Below, piece by piece: positions 27,516 through 35,680 of a stretch of DNA of 64,000 bases; position 1 is the first letter of the stretch, and every line of letters starts with the position of its first letter. The translations under genes and the position numbers were made by a program. The notes beneath the pieces were generated by a model. It was not told the DNA's origin. It was given only the letters and a program-made list of their open reading frames with translations, and did not search any database. Source of the stretch: Vibrio sp. LaRot3 (GTDB lineage: Bacteria > Pseudomonadota > Gammaproteobacteria > Enterobacterales > Vibrionaceae); contig NZ_JAPPTI010000008.1 in NCBI RefSeq assembly GCF_027587025.1, positions 1 through 64,000 on the forward strand, given 5' to 3'.

Positions 27516-28468
27516 AAAAATTCCTGATCAGTGCGCTGACACTGTTCAGTTTGAATACACCAATGGCCTTTGCAGAGCAGACCTCTGCAGAGGCTTTGTT
27601 GCTTCAAATGAACGACGCAAGTCAGCATCTTAATTACGAACTGTCTTATATCCTGATTAAGAAAAACAGTATTGAACCATTACTTTATCGCCATGCGCGC
27701 GATGAAGAGAACCAACTTGCCCATTTGCTGTATTTGGCCGGGCCGATTCGAGAAGTGATTCGTCGTGGTGATGAAGTCAGTTATATCGAACCGGGTGTAG
27801 AGCCATTTACGATCGAGTCGGGCAATATGGTGGCACCCACCATTCCGCTTCTTAACTCAGATATCAAAGAACTGGCAGAGGATTACGACTTTATTCAAGT
27901 TGGTCGTGCTCGAGAAGCAGGCTCTGCGTGTCAGGTTATCCGCGTAGTACCAAAAGATGGCTTACGTTACTCCTACATTCTTTGGGTTGATGAAAAAACT
28001 CACCTGCCTTTGCGCGCCGATCTTGTTGATCGTGACGGAGAGGTACTAGAGCAATATCGCACCATTTCTTACAGTGTGAATGATCATATTGCTGAGATCT
28101 TGAGTAAACTTAATGATGTGAAATTGCCTCAGGTATTATCACTACCGAAAGGTAAGCTGAAAGAAACATTCTGGGATGTAGAGTGGATTCCGAAAGGTTT
28201 TGAAGCAAAAGATCTCAATCGTTATCGCATGGCAATCACTGAACGCATGGTAGAGAGCCAAATGTACAGTGATGGTCTGTTCTCTTTCTCTGTCTATATT
28301 TCAGAGCGAGATGACCAATCAGTCAAAGGGCAGGTTGTGCGTCAAGGACGCAGAACGATGCACACCTTGGTCAATGGCAATATGGAAATCTCCGTTATTG
28401 GTGATATTCCGCCCGCGACCGCTAAACGCATTGCCCAGTCGGTCAAACTGACCATTCAAGAGAAGTAA
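27512..28468 (+). CDS. rseB: Sigma-E regulatory protein RseB
   Basis: A periplasmic protein that shields RseA from DegS and senses mislocalised lipopolysaccharide or lipoproteins. The 318-residue protein has a signal peptide at 1-21 ending AFA, an N-terminal lipoprotein-carrier-like domain (about 25-190, SYILIKKNSIEPLLYRHARD) and a smaller C-terminal domain from about 210. It overlaps rseA by four bases, so expression is coupled. Confidence 0.96.
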   Translation: MKKFLISALTLFSLNTPMAFAEQTSAEALLLQMNDASQHLNYELSYILIKKNSIEPLLYRHARDEENQLAHLLYLAGPIREVIRRGDEVSYIEPGVEPFTIESGNMVAPTIPLLNSDIKELAEDYDFIQVGRAREAGSACQVIRVVPKDGLRYSYILWVDEKTHLPLRADLVDRDGEVLEQYRTISYSVNDHIAEILSKLNDVKLPQVLSLPKGKLKETFWDVEWIPKGFEAKDLNRYRMAITERMVESQMYSDGLFSFSVYISERDDQSVKGQVVRQGRRTMHTLVNGNMEISVIGDIPPATAKRIAQSVKLTIQEK

Positions 28469-28473
28469 TCACT

Positions 28474-28944
28474 ATGATGACGGCACTTGCGACAGTCTCG
28501 TCGGTAACCCAAAACGCAAAAGGTTACGACGTTGAGCTAAGTTGTGAGCAGCAAACTAGCTGCTCTAGCTGCTCGTCGCAAAAAAGTTGTGGCACCGGTA
28601 TTGTTTCCAAAGCGATTGGTAGTAAGGCGCTGCATTGGCATCTTGTTACAAAGAAAATGGTGAAAGTCGGCCAAGTGGTGGAAATCGGTTTAGCAGAGAA
28701 GAGCTTGTTACAATCAGCTGCCGTGGTGTACCTGATTCCGCTGTTTTCTCTCATGGTTGGCGCATTAGTCGCTAACTGGTGGATCGCACCATCACTTGGC
28801 TTCGGAGAAGACTTGGTGATTATCCTTTCAGCCTTGTCTGCCCTTGCTGGTATCTATGTGGCGAAAGCTTTAGCGTCTCGAATTGAGCGACAATCTTCCG
28901 AACAAGTCATATTATTAAGAGTATTGGGAGAGCCCGTTTCTTAG
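28474..28944 (+). CDS. rseC: SoxR-reducing / sigma-E regulatory protein RseC
   Basis: A 156-residue inner membrane protein. The cytoplasmic N-terminus has the family cysteine cluster Cys24, Cys30, Cys33 and Cys39. Two hydrophobic helices follow, about 72-93 and 103-122. In E. coli RseC is linked to reduction of SoxR and weakly to sigma-E control. It begins five bases after rseB and closes the rpoE-rseABC set; a terminator-like hairpin comes before lepA. Confidence 0.93.
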   Translation: MMTALATVSSVTQNAKGYDVELSCEQQTSCSSCSSQKSCGTGIVSKAIGSKALHWHLVTKKMVKVGQVVEIGLAEKSLLQSAAVVYLIPLFSLMVGALVANWWIAPSLGFGEDLVIILSALSALAGIYVAKALASRIERQSSEQVILLRVLGEPVS

Positions 28945-29041
28945 CGATGCACCTTTTAGCGTGAGAGTTTCTCTCGCTTAGGTAAGGTTAATAGTGCGAA
29001 GCGCCTAGAAATTGGGTAGAATCTGCCAACTTGATTGAAAT

Positions 29042-29062
29042 GCCGTCAAATGACGGCTTTCT
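29042..29062 (+). terminator. Terminator-like hairpin before lepA
   Basis: GCCGTC pairs with GACGGC around a four-base loop and is followed by TTTCTT. It probably reduces read-through from the rpoE operon into lepA. Confidence 0.6.
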
Positions 29063-29099
29063 TATGTCCCTATTTACAAGAGTTTAGTCACACCAAATC

Positions 29100-30893
29100 A
29101 TGAAGCACATTCGTAACTTTTCGATTATCGCCCACATCGACCATGGTAAGTCGACCCTATCTGACCGTTTAATCCAAGTATGTGGTGGTTTAAGCGATCG
29201 TGAAATGGCAGCCCAAGTCCTTGACTCAATGGATCTTGAGCGTGAGCGTGGCATCACCATCAAATCTCAGAGTGTGACTCTTAACTACACGGCTAAAGAC
29301 GGTGAAACCTACCAATTAAACTTCATCGATACTCCAGGACACGTAGACTTTGCGTATGAAGTATCTCGCTCACTAGCTGCATGTGAAGGCGCACTATTGG
29401 TAGTCGACGCAGGTCAAGGTGTAGAGGCTCAAACTCTTGCTAACTGTTACACCGCGATTGAAATGGATCTAGAGGTTGTGCCAATCCTTAACAAGATTGA
29501 CCTACCAGCCGCAGACCCAGAGCGTGTGGCAGAAGAAATCGAAGAGATCGTTGGCATTGATGCGATGGAAGCGACTCGTTGTAGTGCGAAAACCGGTATT
29601 GGCGTAGATGATGTTCTTGAAAACATCGTTTCTGCGATTCCAGCGCCAGAAGGTGATCCTGAAGCGCCACTACAAGCACTGATCATCGACTCATGGTTTG
29701 ATAACTACCTTGGCGTAGTTTCTCTAGTTCGTATTAAAAACGGCGAACTGAAGAAGAACGATAAGATCAAAGTAATGAGTACTGGTCAAGTTTGGGGTGT
29801 CGACCGTCTAGGTATCTTCACACCTAAACAAGTTGATACAGAAGTACTGCGTACCGGTGAAGTTGGCTGGGTTGTTTGTGGTATCAAAGACATCCTAGGC
29901 GCGCCAGTAGGTGATACGCTAACACTCGCGAAACACGGTTGTGATAAACCGCTACCAGGTTTTAAGAAAGTAAAACCTCAGGTTTACGCGGGTCTATTCC
30001 CTGTATCTTCTGATGACTACGAAAACTTCCGTGATGCACTAGGCAAACTAAGCCTAAACGATGCGTCACTATTCTATGAGCCAGAAAACTCGGCTGCACT
30101 TGGCTTTGGTTTCCGTTGTGGTTTCCTTGGCATGTTGCACATGGAAATCATTCAAGAGCGTCTTGAGCGTGAATACGATCTAGACCTTATCACTACCGCA
30201 CCAACGGTAGTGTACGAAGTGGAAGAGACGAACGGTAACCTGCTTTATGTAGATAGCCCAGCTAAGCTACCAGCGGTTAACGACATCGAAGAAATTCGTG
30301 AGCCGATTGCACGTTGTAACATCCTAGTGCCTTCTGAATACTTAGGTAACGTAATTACTCTATGTGTAGAGAAACGCGGTATGCAGGTAGACATGGTTTA
30401 CCATGGCAACCAAGTTGCGGTTACTTATGACATTCCAATGGCTGAAGTAGTACTAGATTTCTTCGACCGTCTGAAGTCTACATCTCGCGGTTATGCGTCT
30501 CTGGATTACAACTTCCAACGCTTTGAAGCATCGAACATGGTGCGTGTAGACGTACTACTGAACGGCGACACTGTGGATGCGCTAGCGATGATTACTCACA
30601 AAGATCAATCGCAAACTCGTGGCCGTCAGCTGGTTGAGAAGATGAAAGAGTTCATCCCTCGTCAGATGTTCGATATCGCAATTCAAGCTGCGATCGGTAA
30701 CCACATCATTGCTCGTTCAACCGTTAAGCAGTTACGTAAAAACGTAATCGCGAAATGTTACGGTGGTGACGTAAGCCGTAAGAAGAAACTGTTGAAGAAA
30801 CAGAAAGAAGGTAAGAAACGTATGAAGCAGATTGGTAACGTTGAACTGCCTCAAGAAGCGTTCTTAGCCATTCTTCACGTAGGCAAAGATTAA
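29100..30893 (+). CDS. lepA: Elongation factor 4 (LepA)
   Basis: A 597-residue ribosome-bound translational GTPase that affects initiation and back-translocation. The G1 motif AHIDHGKST is at 11-19, the G3 motif DTPGH near 77-81, and the G4 motif NKIDLP near 131-136. The EF4-specific C-terminal domain holds the conserved [18 protein letters not shown] tail near 568-585. Codon use is strongly biased, as in highly expressed genes. It is followed by a palindromic repeat and then lepB. Confidence 0.98.
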   Translation: MKHIRNFSIIAHIDHGKSTLSDRLIQVCGGLSDREMAAQVLDSMDLERERGITIKSQSVTLNYTAKDGETYQLNFIDTPGHVDFAYEVSRSLAACEGALLVVDAGQGVEAQTLANCYTAIEMDLEVVPILNKIDLPAADPERVAEEIEEIVGIDAMEATRCSAKTGIGVDDVLENIVSAIPAPEGDPEAPLQALIIDSWFDNYLGVVSLVRIKNGELKKNDKIKVMSTGQVWGVDRLGIFTPKQVDTEVLRTGEVGWVVCGIKDILGAPVGDTLTLAKHGCDKPLPGFKKVKPQVYAGLFPVSSDDYENFRDALGKLSLNDASLFYEPENSAALGFGFRCGFLGMLHMEIIQERLEREYDLDLITTAPTVVYEVEETNGNLLYVDSPAKLPAVNDIEEIREPIARCNILVPSEYLGNVITLCVEKRGMQVDMVYHGNQVAVTYDIPMAEVVLDFFDRLKSTSRGYASLDYNFQRFEASNMVRVDVLLNGDTVDALAMITHKDQSQTRGRQLVEKMKEFIPRQMFDIAIQAAIGNHIIARSTVKQLRKNVIAKCYGGDVSRKKKLLKKQKEGKKRMKQIGNVELPQEAFLAILHVGKD

Positions 30894-30896
30894 AAT

Positions 30897-31021
30897 ACCC
30901 GTCATATTTGAAGCTGCAGCCTTGTTGCTTGCATTAACTCCGCCCTAATTACCAAGCATATCTATGCTCACAGGGCTGAGTTAATTTGTCGCTTAGCTGC
31001 AACTCCAACGACTAGGGTGTT
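30897..31021. repeat. Palindromic intergenic repeat, copy A
   Basis: A 125-base nested palindrome fills most of the lepA-lepB gap. The centre is AGCATA-TC-TATGCT; the next layer pairs TTAACTCCGCCCT with AGGGCTGAGTTAA; the outer ends pair TTTGAAGCTGCAGC with GCTGCAACTCCAA imperfectly. The same design occurs after relA. It resembles the short palindromic elements scattered between genes in Vibrio genomes, which I recall but cannot check here. It would fold into a long hairpin in RNA. Confidence 0.75.
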
Positions 31022-31044
31022 GCGATAGTAAAATAATTAAATAG

Positions 31045-31068
31045 GTGAAAGAACTTCGGCTCTTTCAC
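31045..31068 (+). terminator. Stem-loop before lepB
   Basis: A perfect 8-bp stem GTGAAAGA/TCTTTCAC with an 8-base loop containing CTTCGG lies 29 bases before the lepB ATG. No strong T run follows, so it may be a weak terminator or an mRNA stabiliser. Confidence 0.5.
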
Positions 31069-31096
31069 TTTCGCATTTCTAAAGGTAAGGGAACAC

Positions 31097-31993
31097 ATGG
31101 CGAACAAATTTTCTCTGTTCTTGGTTATTCTGACTGTTGTCACCGGTATTGTTTGGTGTTTAGAAAAGTTTGTATTTGCTAAGAAGCGCGCTGCAAAGCT
31201 AGCAGAAATCGAAGCTCAGACGAATGGTCTAGATGCTGAGACAATCGAGAAAGTAAAAGCACAGCCATGGTGGGTTGAAAACAGTGTTTCAATCTTCCCT
31301 GTGATTGCTGTCGTCATGTTGCTACGTAGCTTTGTTTACGAGCCGTTCCAAATTCCATCTCAATCAATGATGCCTACTTTGCTAGTGGGTGACTTTATTT
31401 TGGTAGAGAAATACGCCTATGGCCTAAAAGACCCAGTATGGCGTAAACAGCTTATCGAAACAGGCAAACCAGAACGTGGTGACCCGATTGTATTTAAGTT
31501 CCCGCTAGACCCAAATGTTGACTACATTAAGCGTGTCATCGGTTTACCGGGCGATATCGTTAGATACAGTGCAGATAAGCAAATTTGCTTGCAGAAGAAA
31601 GGCGAAACTAGCTGTAACCCAGTTGCTCAGCTTAATAAAACAAACAGCGGCTACTACTATGGTCGAACCGCAATGATTGAAGCGGATGAGCAGCTTGATG
31701 GGCATGAGCACAAAATTCTTATCAACCCAGCACGTCATGACATTGTTGAAAACTATCAACCTCGTAGTGGCGTAAATGAGTGGGTTGTGCCTGAAGGTCA
31801 TTACTTTGTGATGGGTGATAACCGAGACCACAGTTCTGACGGCCGCTTCTGGGGCTTTGTTCCTGAAGCTAACTTAGTCGGTAAAGCTGTCGCGATTTGG
31901 ATCAGTTTTGAGCGTGATCGCGATGAAAGCAGTATCTTACCTACTTGGGTTCCAACTGGTGTGCGTTTTGACCGCATCGGTGGTATTAACTAA
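31097..31993 (+). CDS. lepB: Signal peptidase I
   Basis: The membrane serine protease that removes signal peptides from exported proteins. The 298-residue protein has two N-terminal membrane segments (about 5-25 and 62-80). The catalytic Ser90 is in IPSQSMMPTL and the general base Lys145 in YIKRVIGLPGD, the same numbering as in E. coli. Box E, GDNRDHSSDGR, is present near the C-terminus. It heads the lepB-rnc-era group. Confidence 0.97.
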   Translation: MANKFSLFLVILTVVTGIVWCLEKFVFAKKRAAKLAEIEAQTNGLDAETIEKVKAQPWWVENSVSIFPVIAVVMLLRSFVYEPFQIPSQSMMPTLLVGDFILVEKYAYGLKDPVWRKQLIETGKPERGDPIVFKFPLDPNVDYIKRVIGLPGDIVRYSADKQICLQKKGETSCNPVAQLNKTNSGYYYGRTAMIEADEQLDGHEHKILINPARHDIVENYQPRSGVNEWVVPEGHYFVMGDNRDHSSDGRFWGFVPEANLVGKAVAIWISFERDRDESSILPTWVPTGVRFDRIGGIN

Positions 31994-32008
31994 TAAAATC
32001 GAGAGAGC

Positions 32009-32686
32009 ATGAATTCTCCAATTGCATTGTTAGAAAAAAAGCTCGGCTATCAATTTAAAGATGCTGAGCTTATCAACTTAGCGCTGACTCACCGCAGCGC
32101 TAATGGCAAACACAACGAACGTCTTGAGTTTCTGGGCGATTCAATTTTAAGTTTTGTTATTGCTGATGATCTTTACCATCGTTTCCCTAAGGTAAACGAA
32201 GGTGATATGAGCCGTATGCGTGCAACATTAGTACGTGGTAATACATTGGCTGAACTAGGTCGTGAATTCGAACTAGGAGATTACTTAAAATTAGGTCCAG
32301 GTGAGTTGAAGAGTGGCGGTTTCCGTCGTGATTCAATCTTAGCTGATGCTGTAGAAGCCATCATTGGCGCTATTTACCTAGATAGCGACATTGAAAACGT
32401 ACGTGGCATTATTTTGAGCTGGTATAACTCGCGCCTTGAAGCGATCAAGCCGGGTGTTTCTCAAAAAGATCCGAAAACTCGCCTACAAGAGTTTTTACAA
32501 GGTCGAAGAAAACCACTACCTGTGTACACAGTGACTAATATTAAAGGTGAAGCACACAACCAAGAGTTTACGGTTTCGTGTGAAGTAGCAGGTATTGGAT
32601 CACCTGTAATCGGTAAAGGCACCAGCCGTCGCAAGGCAGAACAAGCGGCTGCGGAAACAGCATTAGAGCAACTAACCAATGGCTGA
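32009..32686 (+). CDS. rnc: Ribonuclease III
   Basis: A 225-residue double-strand-specific endoribonuclease that processes rRNA and many mRNAs. The catalytic signature [11 protein letters not shown] is at 37-47, and the C-terminal dsRNA-binding domain from about 154 ends in the typical [18 protein letters not shown]. It starts 15 bases after lepB with GAGAG upstream and overlaps era by eight bases, the conserved lepB-rnc-era order. Confidence 0.97.
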   Translation: MNSPIALLEKKLGYQFKDAELINLALTHRSANGKHNERLEFLGDSILSFVIADDLYHRFPKVNEGDMSRMRATLVRGNTLAELGREFELGDYLKLGPGELKSGGFRRDSILADAVEAIIGAIYLDSDIENVRGIILSWYNSRLEAIKPGVSQKDPKTRLQEFLQGRRKPLPVYTVTNIKGEAHNQEFTVSCEVAGIGSPVIGKGTSRRKAEQAAAETALEQLTNG

Positions 32687-33659
32687 TTCAACAGACAACC
32701 AAAACGAAGAGTTTGATATCGATGCGTTCTTCTCATCGAGCAGCGAGCCAAGCTCTCCTGAAAACCAACATTGTGGCTTTGTCGCGATTGTTGGTCGCCC
32801 GAACGTGGGTAAATCAACGCTACTGAATAAGATTCTTGGCCAGAAGATTTCGATTACTTCTCGCAAGCCTCAGACAACTCGTCACCGCATCATGGGTGTG
32901 GATACGGAAGGGGATTACCAAGCAATCTTCGTTGATACTCCGGGTCTACACATTGAAGAGAAGCGTGCGATTAACCGTTTGATGAACCGTGCAGCAAACT
33001 CTTCACTGAGTGATGTAAACCTAGTGTTCTTCTTGGTTGATGGCACACACTGGACCAAAGACGATGAAATGGTATTAACCAAACTTCAAAAGTCTAACTT
33101 CCCAGTGGTTCTGTGTGTTAACAAAGTAGACGTGGTGCAAGACCGCAACGAAGTCATGCTGCACATGCAAGAAATGTCGGGCAAGATGGATTTCGTTGAC
33201 GTAGTGCCAATTTCTGCCAAGCACGGTAAGAACATTGATGTATTGCGTAAACACGTGCGTGAACACTTACCTAAAGCGACTCACCACTTCCCTGAAGAAT
33301 ACGTGACAGACCGATCTCAGCGCTTCATGGCTTCTGAAATCGTGCGTGAAAAGCTGATGCGTTTTACTGGTGATGAGCTTCCATACTCAATCACGGTTGA
33401 AATTGAACGCTTCGATTACAACCCAGAGACTGACGGTTTCCACATTAACGCGCTGATTCTTGTTGAGCGTAATGGCCAGAAGAAGATGGTGATTGGTAAA
33501 GGTGGCGAGAAGATCAAAACTATCGGACGTGAAGCTCGTCTAGATATGGAAGAGCTGTTTGGTCGTAAGGTTTATCTTGAAACTTGGGTTAAAGTGAAAT
33601 CAGGTTGGGCTGATGATGAACGTGCACTGCGTTCTCTAGGTTACATCGACGATTTATAA
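32679..33659 (+). CDS. era: GTPase Era
   Basis: A 16S rRNA-binding GTPase needed for 30S maturation. The 326-residue protein has an acidic, serine-rich N-terminal extension of about 28 residues relative to E. coli Era, then P-loop GRPNVGKST at 39-47, DTPG, NKVD, and a C-terminal KH domain with [17 protein letters not shown]. The overlap with rnc suggests coupled translation. The extension begins in the rnc overlap and appears usual for Vibrio. Confidence 0.97.
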   Translation: MADSTDNQNEEFDIDAFFSSSSEPSSPENQHCGFVAIVGRPNVGKSTLLNKILGQKISITSRKPQTTRHRIMGVDTEGDYQAIFVDTPGLHIEEKRAINRLMNRAANSSLSDVNLVFFLVDGTHWTKDDEMVLTKLQKSNFPVVLCVNKVDVVQDRNEVMLHMQEMSGKMDFVDVVPISAKHGKNIDVLRKHVREHLPKATHHFPEEYVTDRSQRFMASEIVREKLMRFTGDELPYSITVEIERFDYNPETDGFHINALILVERNGQKKMVIGKGGEKIKTIGREARLDMEELFGRKVYLETWVKVKSGWADDERALRSLGYIDDL

Positions 33660-33697
33660 TACAGTGAAGCGTTAGTGCTTCGCTCCGAGTTTGAATT

Positions 33698-33723
33698 GAA
33701 AGGAGCCTTAGGCTCCTTTTTTA
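33698..33723 (+). terminator. era terminator
   Basis: AAAGGAGCC-TTA-GGCTCCTTT followed by T residues, 40 bases after era. Confidence 0.85.
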
Positions 33724-33744
33724 TTTCCTAGTAGAAAGGTTTAT

Positions 33745-34467
33745 ATGTCCGCAGAAGGTTTACAACGCTGCTTTGTTCTTCATCGCCGACCATACAGTGA
33801 GTCCAGTTTGATTCTCGATGTATTCAGCGAGGAGTTCGGCCGCGTAACCTTAATGTCTAAAGGGGCTCGCAGTAAGCGATCAAACTTAAAAGGTGCGCTG
33901 CAACTATTCACCCCTTTATTGCTGAAATGGTCGGGTGGCGGTTCAATGAAAACGCTTCGCCAAGCAGAACCCATCAGCCTAGGATTACCTCTGACAGGCA
34001 TTAACCTTTATTCGGCCATGTATGTGAACGAGCTAGTCGGGCGAGTTTTGATGGCCGAAGTGCCAATGCCAGCACTATTTCATGATTACCTGCATGCATT
34101 AACGGAGCTTGCTCAATCGGACAACCCTGAACCTGCATTGCGCCGCTTTGAATTAGCCTTGTTACAAGCCATGGGGTATGGTGTCGACTTTCTCCATTGT
34201 GCAGGTACGGGTGAAGCGATTGATCCTACAATGACTTACCGTTATCGAGAGCAGCAAGGATTTATTGCCTCGGTACGAAATGACAACCTTACCTTTATGG
34301 GCGATGAACTGATCGCGATAAGTGAACGTAGGTTTATAACTAAACAACAACTTAAAGCAGCAAAACGCTTTACACGCATAGCGTTAAAGCCTTATCTTGG
34401 CGGCAAACCATTAAAAAGCAGGGAACTCTTTCTAAGTATGGTTCCCAAACGGAGTATTGGAAAATGA
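33745..34467 (+). CDS. recO: DNA repair protein RecO
   Basis: A 240-residue recombination mediator of the RecFOR pathway that helps load RecA on SSB-coated DNA. It has the N-terminal OB fold ([20 protein letters not shown] near 9-28, [16 protein letters not shown]) followed by an all-helical region with [14 protein letters not shown]. Length matches E. coli RecO (242). Its stop overlaps the pdxJ start (ATGA). Gene order rnc-era-recO-pdxJ-acpS is conserved. Confidence 0.96.
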   Translation: MSAEGLQRCFVLHRRPYSESSLILDVFSEEFGRVTLMSKGARSKRSNLKGALQLFTPLLLKWSGGGSMKTLRQAEPISLGLPLTGINLYSAMYVNELVGRVLMAEVPMPALFHDYLHALTELAQSDNPEPALRRFELALLQAMGYGVDFLHCAGTGEAIDPTMTYRYREQQGFIASVRNDNLTFMGDELIAISERRFITKQQLKAAKRFTRIALKPYLGGKPLKSRELFLSMVPKRSIGK

Positions 34468-35204
34468 GCTCAATCTACCTAGGTGTAAACATCGACCATA
34501 TCGCGACACTACGTAATGCGCGCGGTACTAAATACCCAGATCCAGTGCACGCAGCGGAGATTGCTGAACGTGCGGGCGCGGATGGCATTACTATCCACCT
34601 ACGTGAAGACCGCCGTCATATTAACGATCGTGATGTTCGTATTCTGCGTGAAACGATTCAGACGCGAATGAACCTTGAAATGGCCGTGACTGATGAGATG
34701 GTAGAGATTGCGCTAAACACTAAACCTGAATATGTGTGTTTAGTACCTGAGAAGCGTGAAGAGCTGACTACCGAGGGTGGCTTAAACGTGGCTGGTCAAC
34801 TTGAGAAAGTGAAAGCCGCAACGCAAAAACTAACTGCAGCGGGCATTAAAGTGTCACTGTTTATTGATGCTGACCGTGAACAAATTGATGCAGCGAAAGC
34901 GTGTGGCGCACCATTTATTGAGCTTCACACTGGTCACTATGCTGACGCGACCAGCGAAGAAGATCAGCAAGATGAGCTGAAGAAAATCTCGGCAGGTGCA
35001 AGCTACGCCGCTGATCTAGGTATTACCGTAAATGCAGGCCATGGTTTGACGTATCATAACGTAGCACCAATTGCGGCTATCCCAGAGATCTACGAGCTAA
35101 ACATTGGTCACTCAATCATTGGCCGCGCAGTCTTTGATGGCCTAGAAAAGTCAGTGGCGGATATGAAAGCGATTATGGTTGAAGCGCGTAAGCCGCAGCT
35201 ATAA
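34464..35204 (+). CDS. pdxJ: Pyridoxine 5'-phosphate synthase
   Basis: A 246-residue TIM-barrel enzyme that condenses 1-deoxyxylulose 5-phosphate with 3-amino-2-oxopropyl phosphate to make pyridoxine phosphate. The N-terminus shows [20 protein letters not shown] with the catalytic histidine, and later HLREDRRHI and [12 protein letters not shown]. It overlaps recO by four bases. Confidence 0.97.
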   Translation: MSSIYLGVNIDHIATLRNARGTKYPDPVHAAEIAERAGADGITIHLREDRRHINDRDVRILRETIQTRMNLEMAVTDEMVEIALNTKPEYVCLVPEKREELTTEGGLNVAGQLEKVKAATQKLTAAGIKVSLFIDADREQIDAAKACGAPFIELHTGHYADATSEEDQQDELKKISAGASYAADLGITVNAGHGLTYHNVAPIAAIPEIYELNIGHSIIGRAVFDGLEKSVADMKAIMVEARKPQL

Positions 35205-35222
35205 AACAGTTTAGGTAGTCGT

Positions 35223-35603
35223 ATGGCAATTGTAGGTCTGGGCACGGATATCGCGGAGATTGAGCGAGTAGAGAAAGCGTTATCGCGCAGCGGCGAAGCG
35301 TTCGCTAAACGCATTTTAACCGACGTTGAGTTGGCTAAATTTGATAGCTTGAAACAGCAAGGACGATTTCTAGCTAAGCGTTTCGCGGCTAAAGAAGCCG
35401 CTTCAAAAGCGTTAGGTACTGGCATTGCAATGGGCGTAACGTTTCACGATTTTACAGTGACGAATGATGAGCATGGCAAACCGGTTTTAACCCTAGCGAA
35501 TAAAGCGTTAGAGATTGCCCAAAGCAAGCAGGTTAATCATATTCATTTGTCTATATCTGATGAAAGACACTATGCAGTGGCAACGGTTATCTACGAAAGC
35601 TAA
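35223..35603 (+). CDS. acpS: Holo-[acyl-carrier-protein] synthase
   Basis: A 126-residue phosphopantetheinyl transferase that activates acyl carrier protein. The two magnesium-binding motifs are present: [16 protein letters not shown] at the N-terminus with Asp9, and [15 protein letters not shown] with its glutamate. It follows pdxJ by 18 bases and is followed by a strong terminator. Confidence 0.97.
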   Translation: MAIVGLGTDIAEIERVEKALSRSGEAFAKRILTDVELAKFDSLKQQGRFLAKRFAAKEAASKALGTGIAMGVTFHDFTVTNDEHGKPVLTLANKALEIAQSKQVNHIHLSISDERHYAVATVIYES

Positions 35604-35637
35604 GTAAGCCGCTATGCTGAAATACTAAACTTAGAGA

Positions 35638-35670
35638 CAAAAAAGCAGCTCATCATGAGCTGCTTTTGTT
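35638..35670. terminator. Terminator, acpS / barA
   Basis: AAAAGCAGCTCA-TCA-TGAGCTGCTTTT is nearly symmetrical with T runs on both strands, between convergent acpS and barA. Confidence 0.9.
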
Positions 35671-35680
35671 TTAGTGCCTT

